From Silene conica (lineage: Eukaryota > Streptophyta > Magnoliopsida > Caryophyllales > Caryophyllaceae), in assembly GCA_029255685.2 (NCBI GenBank), contig CM055315.2:51737358-51801357 (forward strand): a stretch of 64,000 nt of DNA. The letters run 5' to 3'. Position 1 is the stretch's first letter. Each line of letters begins with the position of its first letter. The position numbers and the translations under genes are program-made. This document shows positions 37,184 to 46,370 of this stretch, in pieces. The notes beneath the pieces were generated by a model, which was given only the letters and a program-made list of their open reading frames with translations, had not been told where the DNA came from and made no database searches.

Positions 37184-38450
37184 TGTTAGGTTTTATTAGT
37201 TGCTCATAAAATAATTTTAGTCATACTAACATAAAATATTATTTAACTCTTTAAACAACAAATTATTAGGATCTTATGCATGCTACTATATGCGGAAATA
37301 AGGAGAAAACCGTGTTCTTACACTCGGTCCAAGCTTAGCAAGGATGATCCTCCAAGTACCCAAAATATAATACCTCCTTCGGATGCACCAAGACAAGCCC
37401 TCAATAAACCGAACCCTTATATGCTAGACAAAGAATCGGTTTCTTCCTTAATAACTCTAATCACTCTTATTAGAATATAAATACAATACTACTAATAGTA
37501 TGTCAATATTATCTTTATAATATAAATTTAGAGGTTTGTAATATTCTTCTTACTTAGGAAAAATTTCGGCTAAGACTAGAAGAAGAAGTAGAATGAATAT
37601 TATATCACATATATATATGAAGCATGTTCTTTCTTAAGATGAATAAATGGCTTAAACATGCTCATACTTGGGAAGGGGAGGCCGGCCATAGGGAAGAGCA
37701 ACAAGGGAACATTTTCCTTTCTCAAGGCTCTTAGGGTGGCCTAGGTGGTTGTCTCAAGAATTATGTCTAAACATAATGATTATAGTGTGTTTAATACACT
37801 AATCACCCATGCCACCATCTCCTCTTAACCGTCCCATTTAGTCCATAAAATGGACTTCATTTTACAATTTGTCAAATGTACAATTTGTACAAAGTGTGAC
37901 ATGTTATATGTCATTATAAAATGCTTTAGTACATTTAAAACATATAAATATTTATCCTATAAATATTGTACATAATTTAAATAAATCATATTTATTCAAT
38001 TAATAAGTAATTCGAAATTACTAATGTAAAATGATCATTTATCGTCAATACGATTTACAACCTTTGTATTAATTTCAACCCAATTCATTCTAATAACGAT
38101 ATGATAAAATATCGTTTAATGTTTAACAATTGACACATTTCAATTTTAAACATAAATCTTACAATAAGATTTAACCTCTAATGTCTCGATATACGAGTTT
38201 AAGGAATATGATCAAATCGTATCAATATACATTTGATCATTTTATCAATTAAGGGAATTGTCCTAAAGGTGTGACCTAAAGGGATCAACTGACCATCACC
38301 GTCATACGACAGTAATGTCAAACTCTAGCTAGCCAATCATTACCAATTAATGTTGGTCAGTTGACTAATAATTCGTAACATCCCTTGCGCATTCTTGTCA
38401 TGAGATTTAATTACGTGATCGCACTATTGTTGAGGACACATTTCCCAACA
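37184..38450 (-). repeat. TR-GAG copy 2, right LTR (5' LTR in element sense)
   Basis: 1267 bp, TGTTAGG...CCCAACA, followed by TSD ATATG (38451-38455). Confidence 0.93.
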
Positions 38451-38455
38451 ATATG

Positions 38456-39361
38456 TTCAGAATGTAGTCAAACTACATGGCGTACCCAAGGACATTGTTT
38501 CAGATCGAGACTCGAGGTTTATATCCAGATTTTGGCAGGAGTTGCAGGCTGCTTTGGGTACCCAGTTGAAGATGAGTACAGCTTTTCATCCGGCTACTGA
38601 CGGTCAGACTGAGAGGACGATTCAGACTCTTGAGGACATGTTGAGGGCGTGCGTACTTGAGTTCGGAGGATCTTGGGAGGAACGATTGGGGTTGATAGAG
38701 TTTTCGTATAACAACAGCTATCATGCCAGTATTGGGATGGCTCCTTTTGAGGCGTTGTATGGGAGGAAGTGTCGGAGCCCTGTGTGTTGGGATGATCGGG
38801 CTGATGTGGTGACTTTAGGGCCAGATATGATTCAGGAGATGGTGGAGCAGGTTCAGATTATTCGACAGAGAATGAGGGCCGCTCAGGATCGACAGAAGAG
38901 CTATGCCGATCTGAAGAGGAGCGATATTTCATTTGAGGCCGGAGAGAAGGTACTACTGAAAGTCTCTCCGATAGATGAAGGGTGTGATGAGATTTGGCAA
39001 GCGTGGCAAACTGAGTCAGAAATTTATTGGACCATTTGAGATTTTGGACAGAGTTGGGGAGGTGGCATACCGATTAGCTTTACCTCCAGCGCTATCCAAA
39101 GTCCATAATGTGTTCCATGTGTCACAGTTGAGGAAATATGTGAGTGACCCATCACATGTGCTTCAGCACTAGGTGATCGAGATAGACGAACAGTTGACAT
39201 ACATTGAGACTCCGAAGGAAATTCTGGACAGGAAGGTACGGAAAACTCGCAATGGGGAGACGTCCTTGGTAAAGGTCCTGTGGACAAATCATAATCAGGA
39301 GGAGGCTACATGGGAGCCTGAGGCATTCATGAGAGAGCGTTATCCGCATTTGTTCGATTGA
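38456..39361 (+). pseudogene. Chromovirus integrase C-terminal half plus chromodomain, copy 2 (broken)
   Basis: Counterpart of 21995-22900 with the same VSDRDSRF and TDGQTERT catalytic regions, the same 4-bp duplication (about 38970-38977) and the same TAG before the chromodomain (39170-39172). It differs by a few substitutions, for example GGSWEE here against GGCWED in copy 1. Shared lesions show that both copies descend from an already disabled element. Confidence 0.88.
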
Positions 39362-39528
39362 GGTACGTTACGCGGACGTAACTTTTCTTTAAGGGGGGTG
39401 GAATTTAACATTCTGTGATTTCTGTGACTTAAGATTTAAGTGAACCTTTCTGTGTTTCAAGTTCTTTGAGTGGACAGTTTGTCTTGTCACCTGGGTAAGG
39501 TGGAGGTAGAACTTCGGGACGAAGTCCT

Positions 39529-39543
39529 TTTAAGGGGGGAGAC
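39529..39543 (+). promoter_or_regulatory. Polypurine tract, chromovirus copy 2
   Basis: TTTAAGGGGGGAGAC right before the 3' LTR start at 39544; one G shorter than the tract at 23067-23083. Preceded by the same ACTTCGGGACGAAGT hairpin. Confidence 0.8.
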
Positions 39544-41836
39544 TGTAATACCTCGCATTTTGGGTCACGACTTGATGTATACGATAGTTTTCTTTTTTAC
39601 AAAATCGTTTGTTTATTAGTCTTGTTTGCACTCGTTTTTGCGAGGTGTTTTAGACTTAGGTGGGACTCGAAGTGGGGATCTAGTTGTCTTATTTTAATTA
39701 TGGTAGTATGGTGTTGCTAGGGCTCGAACTTGAGACCTGTTGAGTGCCTTGTGTGGGCCTCGATAAGTGTGACAAGAGACAGCCCACACGGATCTTTCAA
39801 GAGTAGCAAACAACAGCTCTTATGCCGCCTTATTTAGTAGGCTTTTCCATAACCTAAACCCTACTCAAAACGAGATCTGACTTCACCAAAACCTAGCCGC
39901 CACCTTAGAGAAGAGAAGAGACCTGTTCACGGTGGTAGTGAGCCATCCTAGGGTATCTCGATCAGGCCAAGAACACGGTATGATCACCACGACCTCTGTA
40001 AACTCAGTTTTATGCTTAGTCTTTGTCGTCTGTTTAAGGGAATGCATATGCGTTTATTACTGGTTATTTTTACATAAGTTTATACTATATTGTATGTAGG
40101 GTACATGTTGGTCCTTGGAGTTGTGTCGTTGGTTGTTTTTACACATGTTCCAAGGTGGTAAACACGGTGTCAGGGAAAGGGAAAAACACGTTTTCAACAG
40201 TGTGTGGTCTGGATGCGTTTTTATAAACAGTTTCTAGTTTTAGTTTTATGTCTTTCATCTTGGGTCTCGGGGTGTTTAGACAGGTGGTGTATAGGGGTAT
40301 CATGTGGTGGTGGTCTCAGGGTATGTTGGTGTCTGGTCGTGGTGGTACAGGGTGGTTTGTCAGGGGTGGTTGTGAGGGTGTGTCTGTTGTTGTTCAGTGT
40401 TGACTGTTTCAGGCGGGTACATGGGTGTTTGGGGGTGGTAGCAATGAGGACTCGGGGGAGGTCAGAGCAACGCTACCACCATGTCTAGAGTCTGGAGTCC
40501 AAGGGTGATCTTGGTGGTCACGGTTGTTGGTAGTGGTGGCAGAGTCGACGTCGTGGTGAAGGCAAAGTCGGGTGGTCAGGACTGTAGGTGAGGAACCAGG
40601 CCCGATCCAGGCCATGGTTCAACTCACCGGCGGTGGTCGGTCAGATGGCTAGTGGTTGTGGTGGTAGAAGGCAGTCGGGGTGTTGGGTCGGTGGCCGCCA
40701 GTGGTGGTTGGGCGTGTCTAGGTGGCGCTTTAAGGTGGTTGTTTACTAGTGAGTCACGGGTTGAGTGGGGGCTGTTCGTGTAATGTCGTTTGTCTCATTT
40801 TATTTTCTTTTTAATTCCCTTTTATTATTTATTCCTATTGAATTATATACATAAATACATTTGAATAGTTATGGTAATGTTGTTAATAGTGGTATTCATG
40901 TTATTTTAATTAAGGAAATGATTTTGTGATATAATTAGTATTTATGGGGTAGTATTTTATTAATGGTAAAGACTCAAATTTGAATTTCAAAACCAAAGTG
41001 TTTATTTATTTTTAGAGGTTACTATTTTTAGAAGCTTTCTAAATATAGGAAGTGTCTATAAATGGAAATGTGTATACGTACTGCGAGAGTAGGAAGTTTA
41101 TTAATTAAGTAATATACTTTTAGGTGGAAGTTTTCGTGTGGAGCACTTTTGAGAACGGTTGTGCATTTTGCCTTTTTCTTCTGCAATTACGAGGTAGGGG
41201 AATACTACATATATGAGACGTGTAATCTGTTTATTGGTTGATATTAATCATGTTCATATATATTGTTATATGATTGGTATATTGTGATATATAATTCGGT
41301 GATACGATATGGTGCGGAGATAAAGGGTCTGTGTTTGGTGCGGAGATAAAGGGTCTGTGTTTGGTGCGGAGATAAAGGGTCTGTGTTTGGTGCGGAGATA
41401 AAGGGTCTGTGTTTGGTGCGGAGAAAAAGGGTCTGTGATTCGGAGTGGAGAAGTTCAGCTTTCTATTTATAGTAATGTGGTTTATTTACAGTTTTCTCTA
41501 CTCAACCTTGTGGTTGACCCTGTGTATTCGTGATCACCTGTGATGAACCAATTTTGGGGAGCAGAATGACAGGTGGCTGAGACTAAGGGGGAGCTATGGG
41601 AGGAAGAGCTTGGATCCGGACCAGTTTAGATGTCTAGATCGCCTTAGTCAGTTTAAATGAGTTGTACTTTATTTATGTTAAGACTTTTGGTTACGGATGT
41701 AAGGACAAACTTGAGTTAATTGCAATTTAAAGTACTGTTTATCTTCCTTTGTATCTACTGCCTCGGGAAACCGGGATGGTACTTTATTTATCTGAGGAGT
41801 CCTAGTACAGGCCCTTAAATAAATGGGGGTGTTACA
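39544..41836 (+). repeat. Chromovirus 3' LTR
   Basis: 2293 bp, TGTAATACC...GGGGTGTTACA, followed by TSD GCCAC (41837-41841). The only one of the three LTRs with an intact 3' terminus; it has one copy of the 32-bp unit near its end and lacks the AACACC phrase present in the other two at GGGATGGTA. Confidence 0.92.
41311..41440 (+). repeat. 26-bp tandem repeat in 3' LTR, 5 units
   Basis: Same unit as at 8903 and 24851 but with five copies; the last is the GAGAAAAAGGG variant. Confidence 0.95.
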
Positions 41837-41841
41837 GCCAC

Positions 41842-42786
41842 TGTGTCAAACACCCATACTCGCTGAACCAAAACCAGGCAACCCGACAACAAGGCTAACC
41901 TGTGTATCGTGACAGCCTCTAACCTCCACCGTGAGACACCACGACCTACCACCTTCACCACCCATCGACACCCTACACTACGGTCATGCCACCCACGCCA
42001 AAACCCAGAATGCAAACTAACAAAGAATGGGTCGAATTTGAACTTAAAAACCCCTATTCGTATACTCTGTTTTGGGTGACACTTAAACGAATTACAACCC
42101 AGAATTTGAAACCAACCCAGAACGAAACCCCCTAAATTAACGTCTTAAAAACAATAAGATTGGAAGGTGATGACTGAAACAGATACTTTGAATAGCATAG
42201 ATCATAGAAATACAAAAACACGAACTTATAAACATGTGTTATAGTCACAAACGGAATTAGAATTCATGGCAATATCACGAAATCCAGAAAAAGCAGAGTA
42301 CGGTTTGTACATACCCTATTAGCAGCAAGATCGACGAGCCCTAGACCACCCTGACCACCGTGTGAACCACTCCCTTCTACCCTCTGATGCGGCGGCTGTT
42401 GTGTGGAAGTGTGTGATGTGTGTCGTTTAGGGTTAGAGTAGGTCTAGGGCTGGCATTATATAAGGCGGCAGGGAGAATAATTCCTGAGATTCTAATTTCA
42501 GAATTATTAACGTGTGATTGTTCCTTCTTGGCACGCAACCCTAGGCCCATAGATGGGTATTCCTCGTATATGGGTCGGGCCTTTACGCATCCTAATATGT
42601 AGACCACTTAACCCTAGAACGATTTTGGTTAACTATTTGCCAACACGACTTTAAATACAAAGCGAAAACACCTTGTCCACCAATATACTATCAAATATAC
42701 TATCGCTTTTATTACTACTTGTCGACATCGACATCTAGTAAAATCAAGACAATAAATAAACAACATAAAAAAAACGAAGTATTACA
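41842..42786 (-). mobile_element. Solo gypsy LTR (minus), part 2 of 2
   Basis: Continuation of 5664-7136 after the chromovirus array. Ends GTATTACA at 42786, then TSD GTTAG. In its own sense this is the LTR's 5' (U3-like) half. ORFs at 41815-42015 and 42377-42607 carry no recognisable domain. Confidence 0.85.
42455..42465 (-). promoter_or_regulatory. Possible TATA box of the solo LTR
   Basis: Minus strand reads CCTTATATAAT within CCGCCTTATATAATGCC. The equivalent place in the chromovirus LTR (about 7418) reads CCGCCTTATTTAG. Position within the LTR and sequence fit a core promoter; no further support. Confidence 0.35.
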
Positions 42787-42982
42787 GTTAGCCACCGTCA
42801 TGGCTTAATTCGTGACTAAAAACAATTATTTGTCACGGATATATTTTCCCGTGGCATAAATTTTTTTTACTAATTAATTTTGAAGGAAGGAGACTATTTT
42901 TCCCGTGGCTAAGCAAATTTAGGTCACGAATTATGAATTCCCGTGACATAAATCGTGGCGCAAGTGCCATTTTGTTGTAGTG
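42787..42982. mobile_element. CACTA-like DNA transposon, right end
   Basis: Continues 5399-5663 after the GTTAG duplication. Subterminal CGTGGCTAA/CGTGACATAA motifs run to TTTTGTTGTAGTG at 42982; the reverse complement, CACTACAACAAAA, is a canonical CACTA terminus. Confidence 0.75.
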
Positions 42983-44501
42983 CCTTTACATTTTAAAATC
43001 GTTTTATCTTTTGATCAGCTAGTCCGATTGGTTTGAGACTCGTTCCGTATGCCTTGTATGTGTGTTTGAGGTCCCCGGAGGATGGGCGACACTATATTGG
43101 GCTCGGGAATGGAGAGAGGATAGAGACCCCCCGGTCGGGTAACCGGAAGGGAAACCGGCTCTCCCTCAACTTAGTTCCCGGGATCAATTAAGTGTTGTTT
43201 AGAGGTCTAGAAGATTAGAATTAAGGACCTGGTTGTAGTGTATATATCAGAATATGTCTGAGTTGGGACCATTAGAGTACGATATATATACTGATGTATT
43301 GATGCGTATTAAGGTATGCCTTAAGTTGGCCTCTGAGCTTAATACGTGAACTAGTTGCCATATATGGGGATATGCCTTAAGTTGGCCTCTGAGCCCTATA
43401 TGTGTTTTTCCTGTCGTGTCTGAGATATGACTTAAGTTGGCCTCTGAGCTCAGTCATGGTATTATGTGATCGCGTCAATCTATGCCTTATGTTGGCCTCT
43501 GAGTCTGACGAGTAGATCAGTTGTACAACGGGGTAGCTGGGGTGTGATGCCTTGCCTGGAGTACAGTTGTTGTTGACGCTAGAGTATGCCTTAAGTTGGC
43601 CTCTGAGTCTAGTGTCATGTGATGTAGTAAGGGAGTATGTCTTAAGCTAGCCTCTGAGTTCCTTACTTGTGATTGTGAATTTGGATGCTAGTCTATGCCT
43701 TAAGTTGGCCTCTAAGTCTAGTGTCTTGTTACTTAGCAAGGTCTATGCCTTAAGTTGGCCGCTGAGTCCTTGTTTGTGAAAGTGAATTGGTATCTAGGTT
43801 ATGTCTTGAGTTGACCGCTGAACCTTTATACTTGCTGATTGATTGTGATGGATAGAGTGTTGATTTTAGAACTGTTCATCCAAGGCATTGGATGACTCTT
43901 GGGCTAGTATCGTAAATGGTTTGGACTGAAGACCCCCCAGCCGGGCAACCGGAAGGGAAACCGGTTCTCCTTCCAAATAGTTTCCGAAGTTGGTTGAGAG
44001 CCTTGCATAGTATTTGCATGCTGACTTGAGATTCAGACATTGAGATTTATATGCTTCATATGTTGTATATATGCTGGAGTATGTTGTATGTTTATGTGTT
44101 ACGTGTCGTTACAAAAGGTGGCTAGGAGAACTCTAGTCACTCTCCATTGATTGTGGCGTACATGTTTACATGTATGTAGGTACATGACAGGTTGGATCGG
44201 ATGGGTTGCATGGAGCTAGCGAGCGATGATCCTTGTTCATCGATTTGACTTTACACTTTCGCGTTAGCTAGACTCTAGACTTTCGTTTCGGTTTTTGAGT
44301 GCCTGTAGGGATGTGCCATCCCAGGCTGTTGTATATATTTTACTTTCAGTACATAGACAGTTATACTTATCTATGTTTCTGTTTATATCAGTTGTTTCAG
44401 ATTCAGTTTTAATTCACCTCGTTTTTATGCATGTTAAAGTTTAAATTCCGCTTAGATTTTGGCATGTTTTATATGTTTTATTTCCGCTGCGATAAGGGGT
44501 T
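42983..44501 (+). repeat. LTR-like repeat R, copy 3 (diverged), with spaced motif array
   Basis: Non-coding. Its last 400 bases (GGTGGCTAGGAGAAC near 44117, GCGTACATGTTTACATG near 44155, TATTTCCGCTGC near 44480) match the 3' part of R copies 1 and 2 in the same orientation. A 40-bp phrase containing AACCGGAAGGGAAACCGG occurs twice (43125-43164 and 43931-43970), flanking the motif array. It ends at the Athila remnant without a clear LTR terminus. Confidence 0.45.
43315..43822 (+). repeat. Nine spaced copies of a 23-bp motif
   Basis: Consensus begins TATGCCTTAAGTTGG and ends CCTCTGAG. Starts at 43315, 43371, 43426, 43481, 43585, 43635, 43694, 43744 and 43800. Spacing is 50-104 bases and spacers differ in sequence, so it is not a simple tandem array. 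The last two copies carry CCGCTGA in place of CCTCTGA, as do the two related phrases in R copies 1 and 2. Confidence 0.85.
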
Positions 44502-45209
44502 TTATTTCCAGCACCTACCGTGATCGATCCACTTCACGGACCTAACATAACCTAAGTCCATGTAGCGGCTAAGAGGAGAAATTGCATCCTCGAAACGGGG
44601 GAACTGTAACATAAGGCGGTTAGCCAAACGAGTGATAAACCCCCCGCAGACAATGGTGGTCGAAGAAGTTCCCTCCCCAACCGTCATGAAATGTGAGGCA
44701 GTCAAATAAGCAATGTTATAATACAAAGACCCCCTACGCCTCCCATTGACGAATCCCGACAAGATGGAAAGCTCAATGTTGTTGATGTTGTAGGATTCCT
44801 TCCGGCCAAACACGGTGTTGGCCAACAACCGAATATAGTAAAGAAGGGTAGACAAATGCACAGAGATGCCCTTCTTCTTCCCGCTACGGGAGTCAGAAAT
44901 ACAAGACCAGAAAACCTTGTATGTTTCAACTGGGTCACCAGTACGACCCTCAGAGCTCAATACCAAGTACCCTGCAAACTTATCCAAAGTTAAAGCACAG
45001 GTCACATTAAATAATCGGAAAGCAATACATTTAATACCCCTTTTCGCCATCAAAGCTTCAACATCGAAGCTAAAGGACGAGAAAAACTCTAAAGTGAGGA
45101 CGGGGTAAGTAAATTCGTCCATGGTTATAAGTCCCGAAAGACTCGTACCATTTGGTAGGTCTACGATAGCCCTGTAACACCCCAGTTTAGTGAGCGTAGG
45201 CTCATACAA
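44502..45209 (-). pseudogene. Athila ORF1-like protein in the env position (fragment)
   Basis: 235-residue open frame resembling the plant retrotransposon ORF-1 (ATHILA) family: an LTLEFFSSF block near residue 34, an IAFRLFNVTCALTLDKFAGY block near 61-80 and a conserved C-terminal part. It lies downstream of integrase, where Athila elements carry an env-like third gene of unproven function. No signal peptide or clear membrane segment is visible in this part. The N-terminal portion expected for the family is missing or out of frame (see 45224-45547), so it is probably truncated. Lineage from pattern memory. Confidence 0.6.
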
Positions 45210-45223
45210 AAATCAAGTTGCTG

Positions 45224-45547
45224 TCACCTGACAGTTAGATGACAAATGCAAGAAGCGGGCCCTTTGGGCCGGGGTTTGGAAAATAACCTGCGGATAGTCA
45301 GGTAGACTATCCGTGCTTTGCTCCGCCATCGCTCTTGAACTTCCCGCGTGACCTCTTGAAGTGCTTGCCTCTGATGTGCGAGACCTTTTTTTGCTTCGTT
45401 ATCGTCCCCACATGTTAAATCTGCAAAATTCACAACAACATTCTGAATAAACGAATTCCCTTCAAAATCTACCAAGATTGCTAAGCCAAAACTCAGCCAA
45501 ATTAAGAACAAGACGTCCCTGTAACAGTACAGCGGTCGACCTACCAC
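45224..45547 (-). pseudogene. Possible upstream piece of the Athila ORF1 region
   Basis: 107-residue open frame directly upstream of 44502-45209 on the same strand. Includes a charged stretch (EAKKGLAHQRQALQEVTREV) that could form a helix, but no domain I recognise. It may be a frameshifted N-terminal part of the ORF1-like protein, or chance. Confidence 0.25.
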
Positions 45548-46190
45548 CCTTCGTGGTCGACCGACCGACTATCGACATATGCTGTTGTTCCTGGAAAAAT
45601 CGACCAGTCGACCGACTTAAATTACAGGTCGGTCAACCTGTCGCGGCGACATTCGGAACAGGGTTCGCAAATTTCAGTGGTTTTCAGACAAGAAAAGGGA
45701 AAAAGAACAAAAGACAAACCATAATCAACTACAAACGAGGCATAAAAACCAGATCTAGAGACACCAAACTGAAATAAGAACAACCTACAACTAAAACATA
45801 TTCTTAAATCAAAGAAAATTCGAATTAAGAAGATGTTTACTAAGAAAACGAATAAAAAGAAGCTAAGAAACGAAAAGGAAGAAAAAAACTGAAAGAAAAC
45901 ATACCTTTGATTAGGATGAAAGGAGGAATTAGCAAGAAATTAAGTTGGATGATGGAAGGAGAGTGGCTAGGGTTTTGTCGAAGAGAAGGAGTGAGTTTTC
46001 TGATTTTTGAAGAATAAGAAACAAAGTGATTTAAAAAAATAGACTTAAGTAACTCGGTTCTCTCGACATCTGGTCGATCGACCAACATGATAGGTCGGTC
46101 GACCAGTCCCCTGCTTAGCTTAAGTTTCCAGTAGCCTGTTTCGTTGGACTTTATGGTCGGTCGACCTTGCAACTCGGTCGGTCGACCTAA
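45530..46190. repeat. Cluster of GGTCGGTCGACC-type palindromic motifs
   Basis: Copies and near-copies at about 45534-45541, 45553-45569, 45600-45620, 46072-46083 (GGTCGATCGACC), 46093-46104, 46155-46166 and 46176-46187. They lie in the non-coding interval between integrase and the ORF1-like frame. ORFs across them (45478-45777 plus, 45840-46172 minus) translate them as VDRP/LVDRP and are not convincing genes. The rest of 45548-46370 holds nothing else I recognise. Confidence 0.8.
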
Positions 46191-46370
46191 ACCACTGGCA
46201 ACTTCCTTCGGATTTCCTACTCAAGCTTATAATTTGCGTCAAAAAGTATTAAGAACGAATAAAAAACGACCAAGACTAAGATAGATTACAAAAACAAGGA
46301 AAACAAAACTACTACTCGGGTTGCCTCCCGATTAGCGCTGGTTTAAGAGGTCCCGCACGACCTTTTTACC

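Larger units (their letters stand above)
30116..38450 (-). mobile_element. Gag-only copia-type element (TR-GAG-like), copy 2
   Basis: 8335-bp duplicate of 13677-21989: LTRs 30116-31382 and 37184-38450, each 1267 bp; TSD ATATG at 30111-30115 and 38451-38455, same nucleotide of the same codon. It is therefore a passenger of the tandem duplication and not a second insertion. It differs from copy 1 by scattered substitutions, one extra 19-bp repeat unit at 32179-32235 and a substituted base in the PBS. Confidence 0.9.
7137..41836 (+). mobile_element. Tandem Tekay/Del-like chromovirus array (LTR-int-LTR-int-LTR)
   Basis: A Ty3/gypsy chromovirus with three LTRs (7137-9425, 23084-25375, 39544-41836) and two internal regions, flanked by one 5-bp TSD, GCCAC (7132-7136 and 41837-41841). 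Each internal region has a PBS, gag-pro-RT-RNase H-integrase-chromodomain coding remains and a PPT. Both carry the same gag-only copia insertion with TSD ATATG at the same integrase codon. One outer TSD plus a shared nested insertion means a single integration, then the copia insertion, then tandem duplication by unequal LTR crossing-over. The long LTRs (about 2.29 kb), the PBS and the C-terminal chromodomain point to the Tekay (Del) lineage; that assignment is from memory of the family. Confidence 0.9.

Noticed and set aside
30116-38450. TR-GAG copies 1 and 2 as two independent insertions
   Set aside because: They share the exact insertion nucleotide, TSD, orientation and internal variants, and their host sequences are duplicates.
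43315-43822. CRISPR-like array (regular motif with unique spacers)
   Set aside because: Plant nuclear retroelement context, imperfect motifs, spacers of unequal length and no cas genes.
45173-45186. TGTAACACCCCAG as a minus-strand LTR end
   Set aside because: It reads in frame within the Athila ORF1-like sequence, and no matching LTR body, opposite end or TSD is visible.
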